In this document: positions 1-8,733 of the stretch, piece after piece
Layout of the letters: each line of letters opens with the position of its first letter
How positions within the stretch are numbered: the first letter of the stretch is position 1
Notes under the pieces: generated by a model
Databases searched by the model: none
What the model was told of the DNA's origin: nothing
The model's input: only the letters and a program-made list of their open reading frames with translations
Translations under genes and position numbers: made by a program
DNA from: Bradyrhizobium sp. 141
GTDB lineage: Bacteria; Pseudomonadota; Alphaproteobacteria; Rhizobiales; Xanthobacteraceae
Length of the DNA stretch: 64,000 bases
Direction of reading: 5' to 3'
Assembly: GCF_023074055.1 (NCBI RefSeq)
Contig: NZ_JADPKR010000062.1
Coordinates: 1-64,000 of the forward strand

Positions 1-37
1 TTGTTACGAAGCAGGCAGCGCAACAGACCAATCTGTA

Positions 38-100
38 GGGGGTCAATTTTGGACGCCGATCCCCCGGCTCAGGGGGTCAATATTGCAGGCCGAATGACAG
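38..100. mobile_element. IS21-family terminal repeat remnant
   Basis: Two nearly identical blocks beginning GGGGGTCAAT (38-47 and 72-81) sit in tandem. The first continues TTTGGACGCCGAT and the second ATTGCAGGCCGAATGACA. Repeated GGGGTCAA blocks of this form are typical of IS21-family ends in rhizobia. No istA or istB gene is in the window, so this is an element end or a scar. The gene fragment starting just after it appears to have lost its 5' part here. Confidence 0.42.
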
Positions 101-104
101 TCAA

Positions 105-413
105 TTCCGCCAGCGCCTCCGAGGGCGCGATATCGCGGGGCATCACATCGCCGGTAACCGGGTCCTCGGCGTCTTCCGCAATGATTTTGCCCGTCGCCTG
201 CTAGCCGCCAGCGTCCCGGCGAGCATCGAAGCTCCGATCCGGCCCTATTTGACGGAGAACGCCGAAGGCGCCGCAACGCTGTCGTATCGTACGCCTACCT
301 CGATCTTCGCACCATACAAGGCGGGGGCCGGCGCCGCTCTCCTGACGCTCGCAACCGAGCTGGACGCTGTGTTCAAGCCATCGCGCGGGACGCGGCCGGG
401 TCAGGCTAGCTAG
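105..413 (+). pseudogene. 5'-truncated DUF302 domain protein
   Basis: The frame ending at the TAG of 411-413 reads through the IS-like end without a usable start. It contains GVFRNDFARRLLAASV, then IEAPIRPYLTENAEG, TLSYRTPTSIFAPYK and LATELDAVF. This resembles the C-terminal half of DUF302 proteins, a family of unknown function often found with redox or membrane genes. The N-terminal half is missing, so this is a relic. It converges on the dehI-like gene with a 4-bp overlap of stop regions. Confidence 0.5.
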
Positions 414-1255
414 GTCGGCGTTGCGTGGCGAATAAGCGAACAAATGCCGGTCATGCGAGCGATGGGATGACGGACAAAGCGCCGAACAGCTGTCAGAGCC
501 GGCTCGATCGGTTGCCGTGACATCAACGTTGGAATTGCGCCTGCCGCCTGCGCGCCGGCTTGGTCTCCCAGCCGCCGCGTGGCGGCTACAAGGGATGCAA
601 GTTCACCGGATTCATGGAGCGGAGCGAGAATTGTCCTGACCATCACAAGATAGGCTGGCCAGTGCGCAAGATGCCGATACATACTGGCGGTGAGAGCTGG
701 ATCTTTATCTTCGCCAAATCCGTTTAATTCATGAACAAGACTAGCGAGCGCGCCAGGCATCTCGGCCAAGGGAATGAGCTGTGGTAGCGCGGCGCGCCCC
801 GGAGCCATGTATGCGCTCACGCTTTCAGTCAGTCGCTCGCCCGTCTCCAGCGGTGGCATAGCCCGATCGAACCGCGCCAGAAAAGCTGAAAGGCAAACGA
901 GCGCCAGCGCGTTGGTGTGTTGATAGCTGTCCAAGACCTCGCCGATCGCCGTAAGGGCCCCGTTGTCGATACCGGCCGCGCGCAGCGCGTCGCGCGAAAT
1001 GGCAGGAACGGGGGGAAGAGGGAGGTGCGTGCGAATGTACGCCGCAGGGCCGACGGCGGCGCCCTGGTAGAGCGGTTTTAGCGATGTCCAGACCCACTCA
1101 AGTCCGCCGGGTATCGTCGCGAGGTGGCGCCAGATCAGGTTCACGACCTCAACGTCGAGCGTCTGACGGATATCTTCAAAGATTTCCGCGATCTTCCCTG
1201 TCGCAGAGTGTTCGGTGGCAGCGGCGACCGGGTCGCTATGAAACGAATAAGCCAT
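410..1255 (-). CDS. DehI-family (group I) 2-haloacid dehalogenase-like protein
   Basis: 281 residues. The ATG at 1255 is preferred over upstream TTG codons because similarity begins at once. The N-terminal half reads EIFEDIRQTLDVEVVNLIWR followed by HLATIPGGLEWVW, the pattern of the all-helical DehI family that hydrolyses D- and L-2-haloacids without a covalent intermediate. The second half repeats the fold, as in the pseudo-dimeric family. It begins 11 bp after the sensor kinase stop, so it is probably the third gene of the response regulator-kinase operon and under the CTTAAG box at 3387. Catalytic residues were not verified. A non-dehalogenase role in stress is possible given the operon. 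Confidence 0.72.
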   Translation of the reverse strand: MAYSFHSDPVAAATEHSATGKIAEIFEDIRQTLDVEVVNLIWRHLATIPGGLEWVWTSLKPLYQGAAVGPAAYIRTHLPLPPVPAISRDALRAAGIDNGALTAIGEVLDSYQHTNALALVCLSAFLARFDRAMPPLETGERLTESVSAYMAPGRAALPQLIPLAEMPGALASLVHELNGFGEDKDPALTASMYRHLAHWPAYLVMVRTILAPLHESGELASLVAATRRLGDQAGAQAAGAIPTLMSRQPIEPALTAVRRFVRHPIARMTGICSLIRHATPT

Positions 1256-1266
1256 CGCGCGTTGCC

Positions 1267-2682
1267 TCAGGCCGGCAAAGGATTGGAGGCGGAAAGCGGA
1301 GTATAGGCATGCGACCCCTCCCCTCCAGTAGATGCAGAAGGGCGTGACCGCGACGGCCAAAGGATTTCCGCGCGCAGGCCAGGTCCATCGGAGCGGTTCT
1401 TTAAGCGGAGCTGCGCGCCCCCTGCCCGCAGCGCCAGTGTGACAATGGAGAGGCCAAGACCGCTGCCAAGCGCCGTCTTATTGCGCCCGCGGAAGAAGCG
1501 GTTGGTGACCAGCCCAAGCTCGTCTTCCGCGATCCCGGGACCGGTGTCCTCGACATAGAGCACCGTGCCGTCGGCGGTGCGTTCCGATGACCAGCGGATG
1601 GTCCCGCGTTGTGGCATATGTCGAACGGCGTTTTCATGCAAGTTGCGGACCGCCAGAAGGAGAGCGTCACGGCTTGTCGTGGCGACGGTCAATTGCAATT
1701 CCGGATCGATTACGACGTCCGCCTCTCGGTCCGCGGCCGGCAGCGCCGCCAGCATTTCGTCCAGGACATCGCCGAGGCGCACGGGCGTGAGAGGTACACC
1801 ACGCTCAGAATCGAGCCTGGCGATCGTGAGCAGCTGGCGGACCAGCCGTGTCGTCCGGTCAACGGAGAACATGATTTGACGAAGGGCCGCATCACGGACG
1901 CCCGGTTCAGTGGCAGACATCGCGATCTGGGTTTGCGTGCGCAAACCCGCAAGCGGGGTACGGAGTTCGTGCGCCGCAAACGCCGTGATATCACGTTCGT
2001 GACGTAGCGCGTCGTCTACGCGCCCAAACAGATTGTTGAGTGAGGTGACCATCGGCTGAATTTCGGTCGGAACGCCGGGCGTCCGGAGTGGGGTCATGTC
2101 ATCGGCGTCACGTCTCTTGAGGTCCTCTGCCAAAATTTGTAGCGGCCTGAGACCCCGATTGAGACTCACCCAGATCAGCAACGCCAGAAGGGGAATGGTC
2201 AGCAGCATGGGCGCCGCCAGACCTTTGATAATGTCGGTTACAAACGCCTCTCGCAAACCCAGTCGATCACCGACCAGAACCCGCACATTTTTGGCGGGAT
2301 CTTCAGCTGTGAAGACGCGCCACGTCTCGCCCTTGATTGTGCGCTCGGAGAACCCTGTCCGCGTGTCACTCAGCTTTTCACTGGGTGTACCGCTGGACCG
2401 TGCCACGAGACGGCCATCGAGCGACCAGATCTGGCATGAGAGCTGGCGCTCATAGCTGAGAAGATCGCCAGCATGGCTGGCATCGGCATCCTTCTGAAAT
2501 GAGCCGGCGCCATTGGTTGATGCCAGAGAGAGGACCATTCGGGCCGCTTCCTGCAGACGGGAGTCGAGCACATTTTCAACCTCCCGTGTCGTTCCGATAT
2601 AGACCCAGCACGTGGCGGCGAGCCAGATGAGGCCGGTTGCGGTAACTAGGATGAAAAACAGCCTGCGCCTGAGTGAGTTCAT
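1267..2682 (-). CDS. QseC/TctE-type sensor histidine kinase
   Basis: 471 residues, inner-membrane sensor of the neighbouring regulator. There is a TM segment at about 8-29, a periplasmic 2CSK_N-like domain to about 150, a second TM at about 153-175, then HAMP-like sequence. The H-box AAHELRTPLAG has His238. The N-box NLHENAVRHMP, G1 VEDTGPGIAEDE, F-box NRFFRG and G2 GSGLGLSIV are all intact. The periplasmic domain has a lone Cys83 in LSCQIWSLDG. The gene overlaps the regulator stop by 4 bp, so the pair is translationally coupled. The C-terminal tail after the ATPase domain is longer than usual and unconserved in appearance. Role inferred: sensing periplasmic redox or metal stress, because its putative regulon is thiol-redox genes. 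Confidence 0.93.
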   Translation of the reverse strand: MNSLRRRLFFILVTATGLIWLAATCWVYIGTTREVENVLDSRLQEAARMVLSLASTNGAGSFQKDADASHAGDLLSYERQLSCQIWSLDGRLVARSSGTPSEKLSDTRTGFSERTIKGETWRVFTAEDPAKNVRVLVGDRLGLREAFVTDIIKGLAAPMLLTIPLLALLIWVSLNRGLRPLQILAEDLKRRDADDMTPLRTPGVPTEIQPMVTSLNNLFGRVDDALRHERDITAFAAHELRTPLAGLRTQTQIAMSATEPGVRDAALRQIMFSVDRTTRLVRQLLTIARLDSERGVPLTPVRLGDVLDEMLAALPAADREADVVIDPELQLTVATTSRDALLLAVRNLHENAVRHMPQRGTIRWSSERTADGTVLYVEDTGPGIAEDELGLVTNRFFRGRNKTALGSGLGLSIVTLALRAGGAQLRLKNRSDGPGLRAEILWPSRSRPSASTGGEGSHAYTPLSASNPLPA

Positions 2683-3344
2683 GCTGCGTCCGACCTCATG
2701 CGATATCCGATGCCGCGAATAGTTTCGATCCGGGACCGCCCGATCTTTGCACGCAGCTTGTGGACGTGCACTTCAACGGTGTTGCTCTCGATCTCCTCTT
2801 GCCAGCCGTAGAGCCTGGCCTCGAGATCGCTCTTGGAAAAAACCACGCCCGGGCGATCCATGAGCGCCGAAAGGATCGCAAACTCGCGACGCGACAAGGC
2901 GATGTCTGCCCCATCCACCGACGCCGTCAAGCGCGCGAGGTCGAGCGTTAGGCCATTGTGCGATACCGAGGAGACTGCCCGTCCTTCCTGGCGGCGGCTG
3001 ATTGCCCGGACCCGCGCGGCAAGCTCATTCAGATCAAAGGGCTTACCCAAATAGTCGTCGGCGCCCGAATCCAATCCCTTGATGCGGTCCGAGACTTCAT
3101 CAAGTGCCGTCAGGAGAAGAACGGGGATTCGATCGCCCTTGGCACGTAAAGACGCCAGGAGGTCAAGTCCTGATCCATCTGGGAGCATGACATCGAGAAC
3201 CACCGCATCAAACGTATCGACGGCAAGGGCGGCCTGTCCATCGGCACAGCTCGAAACGACGTCGAGGGTAGCGCCCTGCAGGCCGAGACCGACCTTTAGA
3301 CCATTGGCGAGAACCATGTCGTCCTCGACCACGAGAATCCGCAT
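2679..3344 (-). CDS. OmpR/QseB-type response regulator
   Basis: 221 residues. The receiver has the acidic pair in VVEDDM, phospho-acceptor Asp51 in AVVLDVMLPDGSG and Lys in LGKPFDLNE. The winged-helix output domain ends in NTVEVHVHKLRAKIG and IRGIGYRM. Regulators of the PmrA/QseB/TctD branch bind direct repeats close to CTTAA-N5-CTTAA. Exactly this repeat lies 43 bp upstream of the start (3387-3403) and before nine other transcription units in the window. The gene is therefore probably autoregulated and the master regulator of the regulon. Confidence 0.94.
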   Translation of the reverse strand: MRILVVEDDMVLANGLKVGLGLQGATLDVVSSCADGQAALAVDTFDAVVLDVMLPDGSGLDLLASLRAKGDRIPVLLLTALDEVSDRIKGLDSGADDYLGKPFDLNELAARVRAISRRQEGRAVSSVSHNGLTLDLARLTASVDGADIALSRREFAILSALMDRPGVVFSKSDLEARLYGWQEEIESNTVEVHVHKLRAKIGRSRIETIRGIGYRMRSDAA

Positions 3345-3386
3345 CTGCGCCCGCTCCTGTCGTTGCAGCTCCTCTCGGCGGCCAAC

Positions 3387-3403
3387 CTTAAGGCTGGCTT
3401 AAG
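3387..3403. promoter_or_regulatory. CTTAAG box 1, between regulator operon and dsbD operon
   Basis: Perfect direct repeat CTTAAG-gctgg-CTTAAG with 11-bp period. It lies between the divergent regulator (start 3344) and dsbD (start 3448), 43 and 44 bp from each, so one site could serve both. CTTAAG is self-complementary, so orientation is ambiguous. It resembles PmrA/QseB boxes. Confidence 0.8.
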
Positions 3404-3447
3404 GTAGCCGCGTCACGGGACCCTCCGTTCGTCACGGAAGGGTCTTC

Positions 3448-5283
3448 ATGGCATACGTCCGCAATCTCGGATTTGTTACACTGGTCCTCGGCTTTATCGC
3501 GGGTATCCTGCCTGCTGCCGCTGGGGGAATTACGCCGCCGGATCAGGCCTTCCGGTTCCACGCGGAAGCGACGGACAATGGGGACGTGCGTGTAGACTGG
3601 TCGATCCTACCCGGGCACTACCTTTATCGGGACCGGATCCAAGCCTCGGTAGACGGGCAGCCGGTTGCGATTGACACCGCTCCAGGGGAGCCCAAGGACG
3701 ACCCCAATTTTGGCCCGACCGAAGTCTATCACGGGTCAACGACGGCAACGGTGCCTGCTGGCGTCCTGAACAAGAAAACCACGCTTACGGTGACCTATCA
3801 GGGATGCGCCGAGAACGTCATCTGTTACCCGCCCATCTCCAAGGCAATTGATCTTCCAACGCTGTTGGTCAGCGATGCGGCGGATGCACCGGCAGCGGTC
3901 GCCCAGGGCGATCAGAGCGCGGATCAGGCGCAAGCCGTCGGGACGGCGGAGGCGGTAAGCGGAGCGGAGGACGAAACAGCGGCGCTCCGCGGCCGCAGCC
4001 TGATCTCGACGATGTTTGCTTTTCTTGGCTTCGGCATATTGCTGTCGTTGACGCCTTGCGTGTTTCCGATGATCCCGATCATGTCGGGCATGCTGGCACG
4101 CACGGAAGGCCAGCTGTCGCTCGGGCGAAGCTTTGTGCTTTCGTCGGCCTATGTCCTGGCGATGGCCGCGGCCTACGGCACCCTTGGCATCTTTGCGGCA
4201 TGGTCAGGAGAAAACCTACAGGCCGTCTTGCAGACGCCTGCAGCGATCTTCGTAATGAGCCTCGTATTTGTGGCGCTCGCGTTGTCCATGTTTGGCCTGT
4301 TCGAGCTCCAACTTCCGCAATCATGGACGGCAAGGCTGGCGCAATCTGCCGGAAACAAGGGCTCGGTCGGGGGTGCAGCTGCGCTCGGTTTTGGCTCCGC
4401 GCTGATCGTCGGCCCCTGTGTCACGCCGCCGCTCGCAGCCGCTTTGATCTATGTGGGGCAGACCGGACAAGTGCTGCATGGATCGCTTGCCCTGTTCGCG
4501 CTCGGTCTTGGCATGGGCCTTCCGCTCGTCGCATTCGGCGTCCTTGGCGCCAAGGTGCTTCCTCGTTCCGGTGCCTGGTTGATGCGCACCAAGCACATCT
4601 TCGGCTTCGTATTCCTGGCGCTCGCCGTTTGGATGTTGTCGCGCGTCCTGCCGGTCCGCCTGATGGCGGCGGTGTGGGGTGCGTTGTTTCTCGCCATCGG
4701 AGGCTACTTCCTCGCCGCTTGGATACGCGCAAGGCCGCGCAACAACGTCCATGTTGCGGCAGCCGTGGTTGGCGCGCTGAGTCTTGCTTATGGCTGCGCG
4801 CTCGCTGGGGGCGCGGGGATGGCGATCTACGAACCACTCCAGCCGTTAGCTGCAGCCGGCCTCGTCACGGCTCCTGCAAATGCGACGGGGGCCTCCGACG
4901 GACTGCATCTGGCGACCAATAACTTTCGAACCGTTACGAACGTGGCGGATCTCGACGATGCCGTCGAACTTGCCCGGAAGCAGGGACGGACGATTATGGT
5001 CGATTTCTCTGCAGAGTGGTGCACCGAGTGCAAGCTCATGGAGCGCAACGTCTTCTCGCAGGAGCCCGTGAGGCAAGCATTTCGCAACTTCCTGCTGGTG
5101 CGGGCTGACCTCACGCATTTCGATCGCGACAGCAAGGACCTGATGAAGCGGTTCGGGGTGGTTGGCCCGCCGACCATCGTCTTTATCAGTCCGGAAGGCC
5201 GCGAGATCCAAGAAGCAAGGATCGTCGGCGACGTCGGCATCTCGGCATTTCTAAGCAAGCTGGCGAAAGCCGTTCGGGCCTAA
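3448..5283 (+). CDS. dsbD: Thiol:disulfide interchange protein DsbD (ScsB-like)
   Basis: 611 residues. It carries electrons from cytosolic thioredoxin across the inner membrane to periplasmic disulfide isomerases and reductases. There is a signal peptide at 1-25. The alpha domain has GHYLYRDRI and the Cys120/Cys126 pair (GCAENVICYPP). The TM domain has Cys204 (LTPCVFPM) and Cys324 (IVGPCVTPP). The C-terminal thioredoxin gamma domain has WCTEC (Cys525/528). All three redox pairs are intact. The ATG at 3448 follows a GGAAGGG ribosome-binding site. It is the first gene of an operon with a DsbA-like protein and a YkuD lipoprotein, preceded by a perfect CTTAAG box. Confidence 0.95.
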   Translation: MAYVRNLGFVTLVLGFIAGILPAAAGGITPPDQAFRFHAEATDNGDVRVDWSILPGHYLYRDRIQASVDGQPVAIDTAPGEPKDDPNFGPTEVYHGSTTATVPAGVLNKKTTLTVTYQGCAENVICYPPISKAIDLPTLLVSDAADAPAAVAQGDQSADQAQAVGTAEAVSGAEDETAALRGRSLISTMFAFLGFGILLSLTPCVFPMIPIMSGMLARTEGQLSLGRSFVLSSAYVLAMAAAYGTLGIFAAWSGENLQAVLQTPAAIFVMSLVFVALALSMFGLFELQLPQSWTARLAQSAGNKGSVGGAAALGFGSALIVGPCVTPPLAAALIYVGQTGQVLHGSLALFALGLGMGLPLVAFGVLGAKVLPRSGAWLMRTKHIFGFVFLALAVWMLSRVLPVRLMAAVWGALFLAIGGYFLAAWIRARPRNNVHVAAAVVGALSLAYGCALAGGAGMAIYEPLQPLAAAGLVTAPANATGASDGLHLATNNFRTVTNVADLDDAVELARKQGRTIMVDFSAEWCTECKLMERNVFSQEPVRQAFRNFLLVRADLTHFDRDSKDLMKRFGVVGPPTIVFISPEGREIQEARIVGDVGISAFLSKLAKAVRA

Positions 5284-5308
5284 CCGCTCGTCTCAAAGGA
5301 GGTTTTCC

Positions 5309-5956
5309 TTGACCAACATCGTTTCGCGCTCACAATTTCTGCGGCTCGCGGCTCTTTCATCGAGCATTCTCGTCATGCCGTCGGCGGCTCTTGCTGATGA
5401 GAACGAAATCACGCGGGACATGATCTTCAACGATCCGGAAACGCCGACGGGCGGCAATCCAAATGGTGACCTGACGATCGTCGACTTTTTTGACTACAAT
5501 TGTCCCTATTGCAAAGGGGCGGCGAAGCCACTCGAGAAGGTCGTCAAGGCCGACGGCAATATTCGGTTGGTATACAAGGATTGGCCGATCCTGCACCCGA
5601 CATCCATCATCGGCGCACGTCTCGCCCTGGGAGCGAAGTATCAAGGGAAGTACCTCCCCGTTCATCATGCCCTCATGAACATTGATGGATACGGGGTCGA
5701 GCAGGAAAAGATGATTGAGGCGACCCACAACGCGGGGGTCGACGTCGCGCAGCTCGATTCCGACATGGCTACACATGCAGACGATATTGCACGCCTGGTT
5801 AAGCGCAATCTGAACATTGCCGAAGCGATCGGCCTCCAAGGAACGCCTGGATTTCTCGTGGGTCCCTTCAAAGTGAACCAGGCCTTGAATGAACAGGGGT
5901 TCGTGCGGGTGGTGGCCGACGCCCGCGCGCGCCAAAAAAGCCAAAAAACGAAGTAA
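5309..5956 (+). CDS. DsbA-family periplasmic thiol oxidoreductase
   Basis: 215 residues. It starts at TTG 5309 behind a very strong AAAGGAGG site, 25 bp after dsbD. An N-terminal signal peptide ends near ALADENE. The active site is FFDYNCPYCKG (Cys65/Cys68), with the cis-proline loop LQGTPGFLVG. The DsbA thioredoxin fold with helical insertion resembles ScsC/DsbG-like proteins kept reduced by a DsbD partner; adjacency to dsbD supports a reductase or isomerase role rather than a DsbB-coupled oxidase. A decayed paralogue lies at 8232-8682. Confidence 0.9.
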   Translation: MTNIVSRSQFLRLAALSSSILVMPSAALADENEITRDMIFNDPETPTGGNPNGDLTIVDFFDYNCPYCKGAAKPLEKVVKADGNIRLVYKDWPILHPTSIIGARLALGAKYQGKYLPVHHALMNIDGYGVEQEKMIEATHNAGVDVAQLDSDMATHADDIARLVKRNLNIAEAIGLQGTPGFLVGPFKVNQALNEQGFVRVVADARARQKSQKTK

Positions 5957-5986
5957 CCACTCACATTGTTTGAAAGCATCACATTT

Positions 5987-6655
5987 ATGCAGAGGTTTTC
6001 CGTTTGTCGTCGCATGCGTCTGGTCGTATCCGCGTGCGCGTTGTCTGCTGTGCTGGCTGGCTGCTCGGTGACCGGAGGGCCGGTTGCGAGCTCATCGTTC
6101 CTGCCAACGGCGTCCGGAGCGTCTGCCCAGTACGCGAGCCTCCGATCGGAAACATTTCCAGTCGATGAGATCGACGTGTCCCACATCGATCCTCAGTTTC
6201 TGAGACAGACGGTTGCCTATCGTTCACCTTATCCGGCTGGTACAATTGTCGTCGACCCGCACAAGCGCTTTCTCTATCTTGTCCAGAAAGATGGTCAGGC
6301 GACGCGCTACGGCGTAGGCGTTGGACGTGAGGGACTGGCGTTCTCCGGCACGGGGATCGTGCAAGATAAGCGCGAATGGCCCCATTGGACGCCAACCAGC
6401 GCCATGATCGCGCGCCAGCCCGAACGGTACGCGAAGTGGGCGAAAGGGATGGAGGGCGGCGCGGGTAATCCACTTGGCGCGCGGGCCCTCTATCTCTTCA
6501 AAGACGGCAAGGACACGCGTTACCGAATTCATGGCACGACCGAGCCGGACAGCATCGGCAAGGCCGTATCCTCGGGCTGCATCCGCATGATGAATCAGGA
6601 TGTTATCGACCTCTATTCGCGCATACCGCTCGGGACGAAAGTGGTCGTGCTATAG
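5987..6655 (+). CDS. YkuD-type L,D-transpeptidase lipoprotein
   Basis: About 222 residues from ATG 5987. TTG 5966 and ATG 6014 are alternatives. The signal peptide carries the lipobox LAGC (Cys26), so it is probably membrane-anchored in the periplasm. The catalytic YkuD motif is present: HGTTEPDSIGKAVSSGCIR, with His and nucleophilic Cys. The family makes 3-3 peptidoglycan cross-links or attaches proteins to peptidoglycan. It is the third gene of the dsbD operon, 30 bp after the DsbA-like gene. Its active-site cysteine must stay reduced in the periplasm, which gives a rationale for co-expression with Dsb proteins. Paralogue at 38905. Confidence 0.9.
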   Translation: MQRFSVCRRMRLVVSACALSAVLAGCSVTGGPVASSSFLPTASGASAQYASLRSETFPVDEIDVSHIDPQFLRQTVAYRSPYPAGTIVVDPHKRFLYLVQKDGQATRYGVGVGREGLAFSGTGIVQDKREWPHWTPTSAMIARQPERYAKWAKGMEGGAGNPLGARALYLFKDGKDTRYRIHGTTEPDSIGKAVSSGCIRMMNQDVIDLYSRIPLGTKVVVL

Positions 6656-6786
6656 CCAACGGGGCTAGCCGAGGTCCTTGTAGGCGCTTGCAGCTCGCTG
6701 GACTGGCCGGCTCAAGGTCGTTGCGCCGTTGCCTGGGGCGACCTCGGCATCACAAGCTCGTTCACGAAAGCGACCCGTAGGGGCTT

Positions 6787-6803
6787 CTTCAGCTGCGCTT
6801 AAG
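6787..6803. promoter_or_regulatory. CTTAAG box 2, before DoxX gene
   Basis: CTTCAG-ctgcg-CTTAAG, one mismatch to the consensus in the distal half, 11-bp period. The proximal end is 48 bp before the DoxX start at 6852. Confidence 0.62.
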
Positions 6804-6851
6804 GTGCCTCGTCCCTCTGGAGAGATCGCAACCTTCGTTAGGATCCCCCTC

Positions 6852-7364
6852 ATGCGCTCTCTGACGCAATTCACGGAACCGCTTCGCGACTGGGCGCCTC
6901 TGCCCATCCGCTTGATCGTCGGCTACGGCTTCATGGCTCACGGCTTTGCCAAACTAACGCGCGGACCGGACACATTTGCCGTCGTCCTGCATACCCTGGG
7001 CGTTCCCATGCCAGAAGTCGCGGCGTGGGTCACAACGGCTGTCGAGATATTAGGTGGCGCATCGGTCTTCGCAGGCCTCCTGATCCCAATTGCCAGCATT
7101 CCTTTGGCCGTCGTGCTGCTAACGGCTCTCTTCACCATCCATCTCCCTTACGGGTTCTTCTCGGTGAAGCTGGTGCAAGTGACGGAATCCGGCACGAAAT
7201 TCGGGCCAGTCGGTTACGAGATTCTTCTACTGTATCTCGGTGGCTTGGCCACCCTGACCTTCGGCGGTGCCGGGCGGCTGTCGCTTGATCGCTGGATCGA
7301 GAAAGCGCGCTTGCGAGCAATGCAGCTTTCTCCTGGGAGCGGGGTAAGCCCCCGCACCTTGTAA
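6852..7364 (+). CDS. DoxX-family membrane protein
   Basis: 170 residues from ATG 6852. A longer TTG-initiated frame from 6729 would run through the CTTAAG box and is rejected. Four hydrophobic segments are preceded by LPIRLIVGYGFMAHGFAKL, the usual DoxX opening with Arg and His in the first helix. DoxX proteins are small inner-membrane proteins linked with thiol-stress responses in several bacteria; the biochemical role is unsettled. It lies between the dsbD operon and nrsF. A close paralogue is at 9115 and a more distant one at 11441. Confidence 0.85.
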   Translation: MRSLTQFTEPLRDWAPLPIRLIVGYGFMAHGFAKLTRGPDTFAVVLHTLGVPMPEVAAWVTTAVEILGGASVFAGLLIPIASIPLAVVLLTALFTIHLPYGFFSVKLVQVTESGTKFGPVGYEILLLYLGGLATLTFGGAGRLSLDRWIEKARLRAMQLSPGSGVSPRTL

Positions 7365-7385
7365 CAATGCTCCTCATGTTGCGAA
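7361..7385 (+). promoter_or_regulatory. SigF/ECF26-type promoter of nrsF
   Basis: GTAACA (7361-7366), 15-bp spacer, CGAA (7382-7385). This matches the GTAAC...CGAA pattern of SigF (ECF26) promoters in alphaproteobacteria. The -35 element overlaps the DoxX stop codon. The expected start site is about 75 bp upstream of the nrsF-like GTG start. Confidence 0.6.
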
Positions 7386-7468
7386 TAGCAAGGTGAGGCC
7401 TTCGCGTTCAGACGAATGAGCACGAAGCGGAGCAGAACTCGCACCGCCAAACAAGGGAAAACCCTGCC

Positions 7469-8104
7469 GTGACGACCGAGGAGCTCATTAGGGGACTGGC
7501 TGCCGATCGTATGATCGGGCCCCGCGCCGGCTGGCTTCTGGCGGCCGCTTTGCTCCTCGGTACGTCACTTGTGGCTCTGATATTCTTTTCGGCTATCGGA
7601 TTTCGCCAGGACATCGCATGGGCTTTGGGCACCGTGCGCTTTGTCTTGAAGTTCGTGATTGTCGTTCCAGTCGCAGTTCTTGCCGTAGGAGGGACTTTCC
7701 GGAATACAACGCCATTATCGTCACCAGCACGGTGGGGACGGCTGCTCCTTGCGCCCGCGCTACTGTTGGTCTTAAGCGCCCTAGTCGAACTCGTCGTCGT
7801 GCCGAGCTCTGAGTGGCTGACAAAGGCCATCGGATCGAATTCAGTCAACTGCATGACCATCATCCCGACCCTCGGCTCCGTGCCTTTGGTCCTGTTTATC
7901 CGCGCCTTGCGGCGGGGCGCACCGGCTAATCCAGGGCTTAGTGGTGCACTCGCGGGCCTTGCCGCCAGCGGAATTGCAGCGACCTTCTATGCCACCAATT
8001 GCTTTGATGACAGCCCGCTCTTTGTGATCACCTGGTATCCCCTCGCAACAGGAATTCTGGTTCTGTCGGGTTACCTCGCCGGCTTGCGTTATCTTCGGTG
8101 GTAG
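7469..8104 (+). CDS. nrsF: NrsF-like anti-sigma factor (DUF1109)
   Basis: 211 residues starting at GTG 7469. It has about six hydrophobic segments. The DUF1109 family includes NrsF of Caulobacter and its Bradyrhizobium counterpart, membrane anti-sigma factors of ECF26 sigma factors. Two cysteines in the predicted outer loops are kept: Cys128 in VNCMTIIP and Cys178 in YATNCFDDSP. In studied relatives such a pair is essential for stress release. Unlike the usual arrangement no sigma gene is adjacent; candidates are at 17675 and 53130. Its own promoter fits the SigF class. Confidence 0.85.
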   Translation: MTTEELIRGLAADRMIGPRAGWLLAAALLLGTSLVALIFFSAIGFRQDIAWALGTVRFVLKFVIVVPVAVLAVGGTFRNTTPLSSPARWGRLLLAPALLLVLSALVELVVVPSSEWLTKAIGSNSVNCMTIIPTLGSVPLVLFIRALRRGAPANPGLSGALAGLAASGIAATFYATNCFDDSPLFVITWYPLATGILVLSGYLAGLRYLRW

Positions 8105-8231
8105 ATGCTGAGCCAAATCGCGCGCAGCATGACGGCACTTACGATCGTTTCGATGCTGCGGGATCGCGCACGCTGGCCACTGCACTACGAAAACCGTCGT
8201 AAGAAAGACTATTGTAGACAATATCACTATT

Positions 8232-8682
8232 TTAAAAGGTGGGCGTTCCCTCGAACAGGAGCAGGCACGTTTGAAGAACGGCCGCCAGCATCTGTTCTCT
8301 GATGCTTTCACCGCCGGGAGTTGCCATCATCGCGCTATGTACCGCGACGTATCGGCCTTGATACTTTGCGGCGAGAGCGAGCCGCGCGCCATCGACGCCA
8401 AGCTCAGGATTGGTCAATCCTTGTAGACCAACCGGATGTTTCCATCGTCCTTGACGAGCTTATCGAGATTGCGTTTGTTCACTTTGTAGAAAGGACAATG
8501 GTAATCGGAGAAGGCCGCAATTGTGACATCGCCTTGGGGATTGCCTGCATTCGGCAGGTCCGGTCGCGGGCGATGGCATCCATCTCCGTCCCCTTTGGAA
8601 CGGCCCAGCCTGATTGGATCGAAACGAAGCGGGGCAACAGCGCCATACCGGGGGCGAGTGCCAAGAAGACCCTACGCTTCAT
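8232..8682 (-). pseudogene. Frameshifted DsbA-family gene
   Basis: From ATG 8682 it reads a signal peptide (MKRRVFLALAPGMALLP). It changes frame near 8545 into AGNPQGDVTIAAFSDYHC and NKRNLDKLVKDDGNIRLVYK, then hits a TGA near 8423. It resumes as TNPELGVDGARLALAAKYQG and ends in unrelated sequence. The active site reads HCPFYK, so the second Cys of CxxC is also lost. It matches the 5309 DsbA-like protein segment by segment and is a dead paralogue. It still keeps a CTTAAG box 51 bp upstream. Confidence 0.82.
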
Positions 8683-8733
8683 ACAAAAACCTCTCCCGGC
8701 AAGGACGCGCCCGTTTGGCGGTGATGAGCTTAG

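Noticed and set aside
4056..4922. 288-codon open frame inside dsbD
   Set aside because: It is a shadow frame of the GC-rich dsbD gene, with no family resemblance or ribosome-binding site.
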